A stretch of DNA of 64,000 nucleotides from Bradyrhizobium archetypum (lineage in GTDB: Bacteria > Pseudomonadota > Alphaproteobacteria > Rhizobiales > Xanthobacteraceae): NCBI RefSeq assembly GCF_013114835.1, contig NZ_JAAVLW010000001.1, positions 124,001-188,000 of the forward strand, written 5' to 3'. Position numbers and translations under genes: made by a program. How positions within the stretch are numbered: the first letter of the stretch is position 1; the number at the start of each line of letters is the position of its first letter. Of the stretch, positions 10,625-18,102 are shown piece after piece. Under the pieces are notes generated by a model. That model was not told the origin of the DNA. It did not search any database and saw only the letters and a program-made list of their open reading frames with translations.

Positions 10625-10816
10625 TCATTCTCCACGCCCGCTCTTCGGACCTATCCTTGAGAGTTCCTTGCGGCCTTGCTGGACGTCGCAGGATCCGTCT
10701 TTGGTCTGCCCCCTGTATTTGTCCGGAATCTTCGGGTTCTGCAGCACCGCCAATAGTGATGTGGCCTGAATGACCTCCATTATCTTGTCCCACTGTGAGA
10801 CCCTGACTGTCGACAT
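10625..10816 (-). CDS. Doubtful small hypothetical protein
   Basis: A 63-residue frame (MSTVRVSQWDKIMEVIQATS...) between the DegT-like gene and the Rieske gene. The first 40 residues look protein-like. After its stop, neighbouring frames continue with similarly protein-like phrases (TIGAVGSELRLAREPKVLG), suggesting a decayed longer gene. I do not recognise a family. Confidence 0.2.
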   Translation of the reverse strand: MSTVRVSQWDKIMEVIQATSLLAVLQNPKIPDKYRGQTKDGSCDVQQGRKELSRIGPKSGRGE

Positions 10817-10855
10817 TCACGCTTTCCGTTTGCGTCCCATTGATGGTTCTTCGGT

Positions 10856-12058
10856 TTAATAGATCGCTGCGCCAGCGCCGATGTTGATTGACGCATCCTT
10901 CACCGTCTCCACGATAAACTCGATATGGTCGCTGGTAAGATGGGTGTGAAATGGCAGTGCCAGGGCGCGATCGGCGATCTTCTCCGTGACCAGGAAATCG
11001 CCATGCCGATAGCCGAGATCAAAATAATGCCGCTGCAAATGCAACGGATGACAATAGGCGGCGGCCTCGACCTGCTCGACGCGCAGGTCATCTACGATGG
11101 CATCGCGGCTGGAGCGCGTGAAGCGCGTCCCGAGATGGACGAGATAGAGGAACCAGTTCACGACGGTCGCATCGGGAGACACATAAGGCGGCTTGATACC
11201 CTCAAAGGATTGCATATGCGCGTTGTAAAGCTGTTCGGCGAGCCGGCGCCGCTCCAGGATTTCCTCGAGGCGCCTTAGCTGCGCAAGGCCCAGCGCAGCT
11301 GTGAGATCGCTCATGCCGGCCTGGTGGGGCGCTGCGCTGCTGATGATAACGGAGGAGCGTTCATCCAGCCGATGTGCGCGATGGCGACGTAAGCCAACGG
11401 CCAAGTCGATGTCGTCGGTCACCACCATCCCGCCTTCACCGCAGGTCAGGGCCAGTGGCTGGGCGAAGTCGAACACGGCGATATCGCCAAAACGGCCGAC
11501 GAGCTCGCCCTTGTATCGCGATCCGATCGCTTCGGTCGAATCCTCCAGGAGCGGCAGCTGATGGTGCTGCGCGATCGCGCGCAGCTCCGACCATGGCGCT
11601 GGATGGCCATTGGGGTTGCCACCTATAATCGCCCGCGTGTTGGCCGTGACACGCTCTTCGACCTTCGCCGGAGCCAAGGCTCCCGACCAATAGTCAACGT
11701 CGACAAATACGGCCCGCGCGCCCACTAGACTGATAGCATGCACCGTCTCGCGAAACGAATAAGGTGAGGCAATCACCTCCTGCCCGGGGCCGACGCCGAG
11801 CGCTTTTAGCGCAAGCAGAAGCCCGATCGTGCCGCTGGGGACGGCGACGGCATATTTGCGGCCAAGATAGGCGGCGAAGGCTTTCTCGAAGGCGTCAGTG
11901 ATCGGTCCATTGGAGACTCGCGGCGAACACAGCAGCGCTTCAACGGCAGACAGCTCGGCGGAGGTGATATCGGGATCGGAGAGCGGAATGAAGGAAACAT
12001 CGGTCTCGGCCGCGTCTGCGCCATCGTCGCGATGCCCTGCGACTCCAACGCCGGTCAC
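10856..12058 (-). CDS. DegT/DnrJ/EryC1/StrS-family protein lacking the PLP lysine
   Basis: About 400 residues with the fold-type I sugar-aminotransferase layout: RVSNGPITDAFEKAFAAYLG, VAVPSGTIGLLLALKALGVG, then VFVDVDYWSGAL. The PLP-ring aspartate region is kept (LLEDSTEAIGS, near 171-180). In FDFAQPLALTCGEGG the position that carries the Schiff-base lysine five residues before GEGG is Leu202. The protein is therefore unlikely to be a normal aminotransferase; it could be a dehydratase-like, binding or regulatory relative. The GTG start overlaps the upstream DUF6129 stop (GTGA), placing it in the nifB operon. Its role in nitrogen fixation is unknown. Confidence 0.8.
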   Translation of the reverse strand: MTGVGVAGHRDDGADAAETDVSFIPLSDPDITSAELSAVEALLCSPRVSNGPITDAFEKAFAAYLGRKYAVAVPSGTIGLLLALKALGVGPGQEVIASPYSFRETVHAISLVGARAVFVDVDYWSGALAPAKVEERVTANTRAIIGGNPNGHPAPWSELRAIAQHHQLPLLEDSTEAIGSRYKGELVGRFGDIAVFDFAQPLALTCGEGGMVVTDDIDLAVGLRRHRAHRLDERSSVIISSAAPHQAGMSDLTAALGLAQLRRLEEILERRRLAEQLYNAHMQSFEGIKPPYVSPDATVVNWFLYLVHLGTRFTRSSRDAIVDDLRVEQVEAAAYCHPLHLQRHYFDLGYRHGDFLVTEKIADRALALPFHTHLTSDHIEFIVETVKDASINIGAGAAIY

Positions 12059-12324
12059 GGCCCGGTACTCCTTGTCGCCAGCAGGATGCCAATCGCCCGC
12101 GCAGGATCAGTCGTGATCTGCACGCAGCGATCGCAGCCATCGATCAGATGCAGATCGAAATGCGGAAAACTCCGGAACGGCTGCTCCGTCACGTCAGAGG
12201 CATCACAGCGCGTCACGGCGAGCTGCGGAAAGCGGCGCCGCAGCTCGGAAAATGAGGTTGCATCAGGCTCCGCTGCCGCAAGCACCCGTTCGATTTCGAT
12301 CAGTTCGTCTGTGCCAAGCGCCAT
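12055..12324 (-). CDS. DUF6129-like nif-associated protein
   Basis: About 89 residues starting MALGTDELIEIERVLAAAEP, preferred over a start 12 bases upstream. It contains PQLAVTRCDASDVTEQPFR and a C-terminal LHLIDGCDRCVQITTD with a CDRC-like cysteine pair. I assign it to the small DUF6129 family seen beside nifZ/nifB in proteobacteria from memory of such clusters, with moderate certainty. The cysteines suggest metal or Fe-S contact. It overlaps the next gene by four bases, indicating translational coupling. Confidence 0.6.
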   Translation of the reverse strand: MALGTDELIEIERVLAAAEPDATSFSELRRRFPQLAVTRCDASDVTEQPFRSFPHFDLHLIDGCDRCVQITTDPARAIGILLATRSTGP

Positions 12325-12358
12325 CGCGGCTCCCATATAACTGGTTCCAAAATCAGCT

Positions 12359-12718
12359 TCATTGCCAGAACAGCCGCTCGGGATCGGTGTTCAATTCCTC
12401 GATTGCTGAGATCAGGCGGCAGTAAATGCTATAAAACTCCCAGATTCCGTTTGCGTGGTTCTTTCGAAACAGCTTCCACATCCCGTTCACCGTGTCATAG
12501 TGGACTAGCGCGACGTCGATGAGGCCGCCGTCCTTATCGATATTGTGAGAGCAGCAGGGACTCTCGATCAGATAGCCACCCCTCACCGGTTTCACATTCG
12601 GCGAGACATAGCGATAGCGCTGGCGCGAGCTCAAGGCACGCTCGATCCGCTTGCAATCGAGCTCGTTCGGATGAGGGTTAATTCCGACCCCTACTTTTCT
12701 CATTACCGCGGCATTCAT
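12359..12718 (-). CDS. DUF3024-like nif-cluster protein
   Basis: A 119-residue protein: IERALSSRQRYRYVSPNVKP, GGYLIESPCCSHNID, GLIDVALVHYD, then an aromatic C-terminal stretch (MWKLFRKNHANGIWEFYSIY). The CC pair in ESPCCS is the most obvious functional feature. It resembles the DUF3024 proteins found in rhizobial nif clusters. It lies between nifZ2 and the DUF6129 gene with a 15-base gap to its upstream neighbour, so it is part of the nifB operon. Function unknown. Confidence 0.65.
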   Translation of the reverse strand: MNAAVMRKVGVGINPHPNELDCKRIERALSSRQRYRYVSPNVKPVRGGYLIESPCCSHNIDKDGGLIDVALVHYDTVNGMWKLFRKNHANGIWEFYSIYCRLISAIEELNTDPERLFWQ

Positions 12719-12733
12719 TGCGAACGGCTCCCC

Positions 12734-12973
12734 TCAAAGCATTGTGATTTCTTCTTCAAGACAGCCGACGACCAGCCGCTCGCCGTACTCGACGAGATAG
12801 ATTGGCACGTTCGCTTCGGTATGCCTTCCGACCTGCACGATCTCGCCGATCGCTCCGGCGCCGATCAAGAGTCCGTTCGCCGGTGCGTCCGGAAAGGAGC
12901 CGTCGTTAATGAGGTCGACCGCCGCCTTGACGCGCTGGCCCCATTGGTACTTCGGCAGCCTTGGGTCGATCAC
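12734..12973 (-). CDS. Second NifZ-domain protein
   Basis: A 79-residue single NifZ domain: KYQWGQRVKAAVDLINDGSF, then GAIGEIVQVGRHTEANVPIY and LVEYGERLVVGCLEEEI. The GTG start overlaps the stop of the first nifZ (GTGA). NifZ acts with the Fe protein in maturing the second P-cluster of NifDK. Many NifZ proteins have two such domains in one chain; here each is a separate gene, which suggests a split or a duplication. Confidence 0.8.
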   Translation of the reverse strand: MIDPRLPKYQWGQRVKAAVDLINDGSFPDAPANGLLIGAGAIGEIVQVGRHTEANVPIYLVEYGERLVVGCLEEEITML

Positions 12974-13290
12974 GGCGCGGCCTCTTCCGGCAACAGCAGG
13001 TCCTCAAGCTCCTCGCGCGCCAGCACCGGCTCGAGCTCCTTGCGCTTCATGCCGACGCGGTTGCCGCTTTCGAGAAATTCGACGCCATAGATGTAGAACT
13101 GCTGCAGGAAAGTGCCGATTGAGACGACGTAACCCACCTCCCCCTTTTTGGCGAGGATCTCGCCAACTTCCTTGCCGGCATAGGTTCCATCATTGCGGAC
13201 GGTGCGGTTGGCCCGCACTTTTTCGCCGAAGCTGAAGAAAGGTGGCCCGGTGAGCTCGACGACTTCGCTGTCGCGAACGATGTTGCTCAT
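12970..13290 (-). CDS. nifZ: Nitrogenase maturation protein NifZ
   Basis: 106 residues with the NifZ domain: FFSFGEKVRANRTVRNDGTY, KEVGEILAKKGEVGYVVSIG, QQFYIYGVEFLESGNRVGMK. NifZ helps convert the [4Fe-4S] pairs on NifDK into P-clusters. It overlaps the upstream LRV gene by four bases and the downstream second NifZ-domain gene by four, so translation is coupled. It is expressed with nifB from the sigma-54 promoter at 16777-16792 unless an internal promoter exists. Confidence 0.9.
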   Translation of the reverse strand: MSNIVRDSEVVELTGPPFFSFGEKVRANRTVRNDGTYAGKEVGEILAKKGEVGYVVSIGTFLQQFYIYGVEFLESGNRVGMKRKELEPVLAREELEDLLLPEEAAP

Positions 13291-14060
13291 GTCCCACTCT
13301 CTCTCGGTCGTTTGGGCCGGATCGCCACGCGCGCGCGGGCGACTTCCTGCACCATCGAGTCCTCGTCCTCGGCCAATTCAGCCAGCTCGTCCGTCGTAAT
13401 GCGGCTTGCCACCTCATAGCGGACGCGCCAATCCGGATCGCGGCGCAGCACGCGGAGCGAATCCGGAGACAGCCGCCGTGCGATCTCGAGCCGCACGCTC
13501 GAATCGCGATCATTGACCATGCCGAGAAGCCAGTCATAGGGAATGCGGAGCGCAACCACGCGGCGCACCTCGGGTTCGTCATCGTTCATGAGAGGCCCAA
13601 GCAGCGCCGGCGCGATCCGGCTCGCCACCACCAGGCGGACGTAATAGTCCTGATCCGATAGCATCGGCGCCAGCTCCTCGCCTTCCAGCAAGGTCGCAAC
13701 CCGCATCCTCACCTCCCGATGCGGGTCGCTGCGCAGCCGCAGCACAAAGCGCTTGGGAAGGCGGCGCGCCGCGTTCCAGCGCACGGTTTCCTCAGCGTCA
13801 TCGAGCAGCATCGGCAGCAGGAATAGGTTAGCGTGTTTGGCCGCGATCGCGCGCACCTCGAAATGCGGATGTGTGATGTAAGCGTCGGCCAGCGCCGGAT
13901 TCCAGTTGAAGAAGCGGTCGATGCGGCGGGCATAGCGGTCGTTGACGCAGGCTTGCATCAAGCGGCAGCCGCCGCTGGCCCTGAGCCCGAGATGCGTGCA
14001 GGTGCCGCAGTCAACCTTGTTGCCTAGCCAGTCGCGGGCCTCATCGATGTCATCGGTCAT
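13287..14060 (-). CDS. Leucine-rich variant (LRV) [4Fe-4S] repeat protein
   Basis: 257 residues from MTDDIDEARDWLGNK; the longer upstream frame is the shifted tail of the TPR gene. An N-terminal cysteine cluster (CGTCTHLGL, GGCRLMQAC, near 19-41) resembles the 4Fe-4S domain of the Azotobacter LRV protein. Seven or more alpha-helical LRV repeats follow (HFEVRAIAAKH; DDAEETVRWNAARRLP; DREVR-type units). Such proteins occur beside nif genes; a binding or assembly role is presumed, not shown. The start overlaps the in-frame TPR stop, so coupling is likely. Confidence 0.8.
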   Translation of the reverse strand: MTDDIDEARDWLGNKVDCGTCTHLGLRASGGCRLMQACVNDRYARRIDRFFNWNPALADAYITHPHFEVRAIAAKHANLFLLPMLLDDAEETVRWNAARRLPKRFVLRLRSDPHREVRMRVATLLEGEELAPMLSDQDYYVRLVVASRIAPALLGPLMNDDEPEVRRVVALRIPYDWLLGMVNDRDSSVRLEIARRLSPDSLRVLRRDPDWRVRYEVASRITTDELAELAEDEDSMVQEVARARVAIRPKRPRESGT

Positions 14061-14584
14061 CGTCCTGTCCCATCCGCTCCAGCACGTCCAGGAGCACCTT
14101 GGCGCCGATCTTGTCGGTCGGGTCGAGCTCCACGAGCTTGCTGGCGGCCGCGTGTCCTTCCGAGTTCGCCGAGCCGCATCTGCAGGTAGGCGTAGGCTTT
14201 CAGTGAAGATAAATAGAAGCGCGACAGGCTGCTGTCGTAGCAATCGAAAGCAGCATCGGTCGCGCTAACCCGCCGCCAGTCGTCTGAGAGACCGTTTTCT
14301 CGCGCTGCCTTAGAAATACAGAGCTTGGCGACCTCCAACGCCTCCGACAAGCGGTTCTTGTAGAAATAGAAGCGGTAGAGTCCGATCAGGACGGCGGCGT
14401 GGCCCGGCGCCAGCGCCTGCGCTTCGTGCAGGTGTTTTTCCGCGATCTTGTCCAGGTGATAGGAGAGCCCGGCCTGCCACAGATGATCCTCGGCTTCGCG
14501 CGGCAGGCCGTCGCCGAGTAGCGTGTGCGCGATGAGGGTCCCCTCCCTCCCGGACAGCGGATCGCCTGCCACATCGAGATTCAT
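14050..14584 (-). pseudogene. TPR-like nif-cluster protein, apparent frameshift near the 3' end
   Basis: The frame starts MNLDVAGDPLSGREGTLIAH and has TPR-like helices (HLWQAGLSYHLDKIAEKHLH; APGHAAVLIGLYRFYFYKN). At about 14165, after LQMRLGE, the reading frame runs into arginine-rich nonsense. A single-base shift restores SEGHAAASKLVELDPTDKIG and LLDVLERMGQDDDR, ending with a TGA at 14050 that overlaps the LRV start. Either the gene is newly inactivated or the base is a sequencing error. The start overlaps the IscA-like stop (ATGA). Confidence 0.65.
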
Positions 14585-14922
14585 CGGCAGCTTTCCTCTT
14601 CTAATGGGCAGCCTTTGCGGTGTTGCTGGAGCAGCACATCCGCTTCTGGGAAGATCAGCCCGGTCTGCACAGTAGTGTCGGTCAAATCGATCGTGAGACC
14701 CCCAAGCATTAGCTGGTTCTCGGCATTGAGAAGCAACTTTAGGCCGTTGCGCTCGACGCCTTGCTGACCGGGCCGAGGTGCCGGCGCAACACCCATATCG
14801 GCGGGTAATCCCGAGCAACCATCTGCCGTGACGGCGAGCCGGACGCTGGCGCCAGCGGTGCCATCGGCGCGCAGCACGAAACTCGCGAGTTTTTCAGCGG
14901 TGGGCGCCAGCGTGAAGGTCAT
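14581..14922 (-). CDS. HesB/IscA-like Fe-S biogenesis protein, atypical
   Basis: 113 residues from MTFTLAPTAEKLASFVLRAD; the upstream frame is rejected as it overlaps frxA. It shows the A-type carrier fold pattern: VRLAVTADGCSGLPADMG and GLKLLLNAENQLMLGGLTID. Cysteines in DGCSG and in GCPLEEESC replace the classic C...CxC arrangement (the C-terminal pair is spaced by six, not one). It follows frxA in the nifB operon and probably carries or delivers Fe-S clusters to NifB or nitrogenase; this is inference from family. Confidence 0.75.
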   Translation of the reverse strand: MTFTLAPTAEKLASFVLRADGTAGASVRLAVTADGCSGLPADMGVAPAPRPGQQGVERNGLKLLLNAENQLMLGGLTIDLTDTTVQTGLIFPEADVLLQQHRKGCPLEEESCR

Positions 14923-14948
14923 AGGCTCGAGCCTATTTACGCCCGCGC

Positions 14949-15161
14949 CTAGTAGCGCGGCAATGAGGTGTCGATGACGCATGTGTTATCGACCGGGCAC
15001 ACCGCGACGCATTGCGGCTCTTCGAAATGGCCGATGCACTCGGTGCATTTCTTCGGGTCGATGACGGACGTCCCGCCTTTCTCCGAGATTGCGACATTCG
15101 GACATTCCTGCTCGCAAGCCGAGCAGCTCGTGCATTGCGAGGCAATGATCTTGAACGGCAT
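14949..15161 (-). CDS. frxA: 2[4Fe-4S] ferredoxin FrxA/FdxN type
   Basis: 70 residues from [20 protein letters not shown]. Ligands: C-x2-C-x2-C-x3-CP in the first motif and C-x2-C-x8-C-x3-CP in the second ([18 protein letters not shown]), the long-insert form typical of nif-linked ferredoxins directly downstream of nifB. Only 11 bases separate it from the nifB stop. FdxN-type ferredoxins support NifB-co synthesis or donate electrons to nitrogenase. Confidence 0.9.
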   Translation of the reverse strand: MPFKIIASQCTSCSACEQECPNVAISEKGGTSVIDPKKCTECIGHFEEPQCVAVCPVDNTCVIDTSLPRY

Positions 15162-15172
15162 CGACGTCTCCC

Positions 15173-16735
15173 TCAAGCAGCCGAAATCAGCGCGCTCTGC
15201 CGGATCGCCGCCTCGCCCCTGTCGACATACTGGATCTCGCCGGTTTGGACCCTCTCAAGATAGGACTTGAACCACGCGATTGCTGATTTTTCGATGAACT
15301 CATGGGCGTATTGGTCGACTGGCTCGATCCCGGCCTTCAACAGATTGCTCTTCGGACAGCCGCCGATCTTGGCCACGAACACTGCATGGCAGTCGTTGAT
15401 GGCGCGGATGATGGTGGCAAGGCTCTCCTCCTCGCCATAACCGCCCCGGCAATACTGATCGACGCGGCGATGGCCGACTAATTTGGCGCCCGTAGTGGAG
15501 AGTTCGTACACTTGGAACTCCTTGGCATGCCCAAAGTGCTCGTTGATCAGGCCCGAGCCCTTCGTCGCCACTGCAACTAAGAGCTTGATGCCGCTCATCT
15601 CGCTGGCGAGCTTGGCGAGCTCTTCCTGCTCGGCAGCAACCTTGGCGACGCGTTTCTCCTCGACCTTGGCCTGATAGGCCTTGCGCATTTCCAGGTCATA
15701 TTTGACGTCCATGGCCATAACCTTCTCGGTAGTGAACTCCGCGCTGCGGTCCTCGCCGAGCAGGCCGACAGCGTCGGCGCGGCACTGCCGGCAGTGCCGC
15801 ATCATGTTCATCGCGCCTTTGCAGACATCCTGCAGTGCCTTCAATTCCTGCGCGGTCGGACCCCGCTGGCCGTTGAGCCCGAATACGGTGCCGTGCTCGG
15901 GCGCGGAGATCAGCGGCATGATGTTGTGTAGGAACGCGCCGCGCGATTTGACCGCCTTGTTGACCTCGACCAGATGCTGGTCGTTGATGCCTGGGATCAT
16001 CACCGAATTGATCTTGCATAGGATGCCCCGCTCAGTCAGCATCTCGAGGCCTTGCAGCTGGCGGTCGTTGAGGATCTTTGCGGCTTCGAGGCCGGTGTAG
16101 CGCTTGTGGTTGTAGAAAATCCACGGATAGATTTTGGCGCCGATTTCGGGGTCGACCATGTTGATGGTGATGGTGACATGGTCGATCTTGAAGCGGGCGA
16201 TCGTGTCGACATGGTCGGGCAGCATGAGGCCGTTGGTCGACAGGCACAGCTTGATGTCGGGAGCGGCCCTGGCCACCAGTTCGAAGGTCATGAACGTCTT
16301 TTTCGGATTGGCCAGGGGATCGCCAGGCCCCGCGATGCCGAGCACGGTCATCTGTGGGATGGTGGAGGCGACCGCCAGCACCTTTTTCACCGCCTGCTCC
16401 GGCGTTAGTTTTTCGCTCACCACGCCCGGGCGCGATTCATTGGCGCAATCATATTTGCGGTTGCAGTAATTGCATTGGATGTTGCAGGCGGGCGCAACCG
16501 CAACATGCATGCGGGCGTAGTGATGATGCGCTTCTTCGCTGTAGCAGGGATGGTTCTTGACCTTCTCCCAGATCTCGGTCGGCAGCTCACCCTGGCCGGC
16601 TTGCGAGCCGCAGCTCGCCTTGCCGCTGCCGCCGGACGTGCCGCAGCCCTTGTGCTCGGCGATCGCCTGCATGATCTCGCCGATGTTGACGGCGCTCCCT
16701 GCCAAGCTTGCTTCGTCCAGCGCTGATACGTCCAT
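15173..16735 (-). CDS. nifB: FeMo-cofactor biosynthesis radical-SAM protein NifB
   Basis: About 520 residues. The radical-SAM motif lies in [17 protein letters not shown] (C-x3-C-x2-C), followed by a SAM-binding GxGxP-type region ([16 protein letters not shown]). The C-terminal NifX/NafY-like domain ([40 protein letters not shown]) is present, as in full-length NifB of proteobacteria. NifB fuses two [4Fe-4S] clusters into NifB-co, the FeMo-co core. I prefer the ATG at 16735 because GGGAGA is correctly spaced; one at 16744 is possible. It heads the operon under a consensus sigma-54 promoter. Confidence 0.97.
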   Translation of the reverse strand: MDVSALDEASLAGSAVNIGEIMQAIAEHKGCGTSGGSGKASCGSQAGQGELPTEIWEKVKNHPCYSEEAHHHYARMHVAVAPACNIQCNYCNRKYDCANESRPGVVSEKLTPEQAVKKVLAVASTIPQMTVLGIAGPGDPLANPKKTFMTFELVARAAPDIKLCLSTNGLMLPDHVDTIARFKIDHVTITINMVDPEIGAKIYPWIFYNHKRYTGLEAAKILNDRQLQGLEMLTERGILCKINSVMIPGINDQHLVEVNKAVKSRGAFLHNIMPLISAPEHGTVFGLNGQRGPTAQELKALQDVCKGAMNMMRHCRQCRADAVGLLGEDRSAEFTTEKVMAMDVKYDLEMRKAYQAKVEEKRVAKVAAEQEELAKLASEMSGIKLLVAVATKGSGLINEHFGHAKEFQVYELSTTGAKLVGHRRVDQYCRGGYGEEESLATIIRAINDCHAVFVAKIGGCPKSNLLKAGIEPVDQYAHEFIEKSAIAWFKSYLERVQTGEIQYVDRGEAAIRQSALISAA

Positions 16736-16776
16736 CCTAACCATTCTCCCTGCAGGCGGAAACTGAAATCAAGATT

Positions 16777-16792
16777 TGCAACTCGCGTGCCA
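16777..16792 (-). promoter_or_regulatory. Sigma-54 promoter of the nifB operon
   Basis: Minus-strand TGGCACGCGAGTTGCA is an exact match to TGGCACG-N4-TTGCA. The predicted transcription start is about 30 bases before the preferred nifB ATG. Confidence 0.92.
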
Positions 16793-16889
16793 TGGCCGGA
16801 ATGGCGAGCAATTTTGATCTAAGCCAAAAAAGTGAGCTCGCCTGCCGCGGTTGGCCGTGGAAGCGAAGCCTTCTGCACGACATTAGAAA

Positions 16890-16905
16890 TGTTCGAAGTG
16901 TGACG
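16890..16905. promoter_or_regulatory. Near-consensus NifA site upstream of nifB
   Basis: TGT-N10-ACG, one base off TGT-N10-ACA, about 100 bases upstream of the -24 box, the normal activator distance. A weaker TGT-N10-GCA lies at 17012-17027. No perfect site was seen in this interval. Confidence 0.4.
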
Positions 16906-16964
16906 GGCGTCTTGATCCTGACATGGAGATGAGCGCAGTCATTTCCTGGCGAAACGCAAGACAA

Positions 16965-16987
16965 CTCGCGTGCGCCCGGCACGCGAG
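16965..16987 (-). terminator. Hairpin between the SIR2-like gene and nifB
   Basis: CTCGCGTGC and GCACGCGAG form a perfect 9-base stem with a GCCCG loop, 27 bases past the SIR2-like stop. The following minus-strand bases (TTGTCTTG) are only moderately T-rich. It probably ends the nifS operon. The CTCGCGTGC half also recurs inside the nifB promoter. Confidence 0.5.
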
Positions 16988-17013
16988 CAACATCGACCCA
17001 TATACAAGTTCTG

Positions 17014-17877
17014 TCAGCCGGCGAGCAGTATCTCGATCGCGCGCGGGAGCGGGATCGCAAGCGGCGTCAGGCCCTGTTCGACCAGAAAGCGGAGCTCATT
17101 CCTGGACAGCACCTGCGGTTCCACGATGGCGTAATGAACACCGGCCGAGCGCTTGGTGAGCTGCCGCGCATAGGTTCGCAGCAGCTGATCGTTGAAGCGG
17201 CAGCCGATGAAGAGAAATCTTCGGCCATTGCGCCGCTCTTTCACCACATCGGGGATCGGCGTCTGAATGTCGATCTCGGTCAGCACCTCGACATAGTCGG
17301 CGTCAGAGATCAGGAAGTTCCTGGCAGGCAGCACGCCGCCGTGCGGCTTGTAGAGGACCGTGGTCCAGCTCTGCGCCACGGCGCGATCGACCTCTCTGCC
17401 CTCCGCATCATAGAAGCGATACCAGCGATCCTCGCCGATGCCGGCGCGGCTAATGCCCTGCACCTCGCCCCACCCCTCGTGCTTGCCAAGCGCTGCACGC
17501 ATCGCGCCGTCATACCAGGCATCGACGATGACAGGCGGTGACAGCGCGGCGAGATGGTGATGCAGTGGCGTCGGCTCGACCGGCGCAGCAAAGGCCTGCG
17601 CCATCAATGCCGTCACGGTGGAGCGATGCTTGTTGCTCTCGATATGCTGCGCCGACGCCCAGACGTTGCCCTTGGCCCGGCGCGGCAGCGCGACCTTGGT
17701 AGCGAAGAAGCCAGCCAAGGCCTCCGGAGTCAAAGGCGCATCCGTTTTGGACAAATCGGCCAGGCCAGGTCCGAGATAGGGAACAATGCTGCCGGCACGC
17801 AGCCGGCTCGCGACGTCGGTAAGAATCGCCTCCGCATCGGCCGCGTTGACAAAGTCGATTTGCGGGGCCGTCTTCAT
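17014..17877 (-). CDS. SIR2-like nif-cluster protein
   Basis: 287 residues from [20 protein letters not shown]. The N-terminal [15 protein letters not shown] resembles a divergent SIR2 nucleotide-binding turn. [20 protein letters not shown] and [20 protein letters not shown] match the C-terminal SIR2_2-type segments (HG; FIGxxFxD). The canonical GAGxS is altered to GPGLA, so NAD-consuming activity is uncertain. Its start overlaps the fixU stop (ATGA), so it is the last gene of the nifS operon. Its role in nitrogen fixation is undescribed to my knowledge. Confidence 0.75.
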   Translation of the reverse strand: MKTAPQIDFVNAADAEAILTDVASRLRAGSIVPYLGPGLADLSKTDAPLTPEALAGFFATKVALPRRAKGNVWASAQHIESNKHRSTVTALMAQAFAAPVEPTPLHHHLAALSPPVIVDAWYDGAMRAALGKHEGWGEVQGISRAGIGEDRWYRFYDAEGREVDRAVAQSWTTVLYKPHGGVLPARNFLISDADYVEVLTEIDIQTPIPDVVKERRNGRRFLFIGCRFNDQLLRTYARQLTKRSAGVHYAIVEPQVLSRNELRFLVEQGLTPLAIPLPRAIEILLAG

Positions 17878-18098
17878 CGCTCGTCCGCGCCCTCGCCACG
17901 CTTTCGGGCATTGACCGTGATCGGCAGCGGCGTATCGCTCGCCATTTCGGGCAGATCGAGCACCCAGCCATTGGCTATTCTGATCCAACCGCCCCACAGC
18001 CTCTCGTGCTCCGATTCAACGATCGGCTCCTCGAGATCTTTTTTCGGCACGTAAATCGACAGGCCTGCCTCCGGAGAGCGGAGAATCATGATTTTCAT
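17874..18098 (-). CDS. fixU: NifT/FixU family protein
   Basis: 74 residues, the full NifT/FixU length: [52 protein letters not shown]. The family is a small beta-barrel-like protein of unknown role, always nif-linked. It lies five bases after the nifS stop and overlaps the SIR2-like gene by four bases. Confidence 0.92.
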   Translation of the reverse strand: MKIMILRSPEAGLSIYVPKKDLEEPIVESEHERLWGGWIRIANGWVLDLPEMASDTPLPITVNARKRGEGADER

Positions 18099-18102
18099 CA
18101 GA

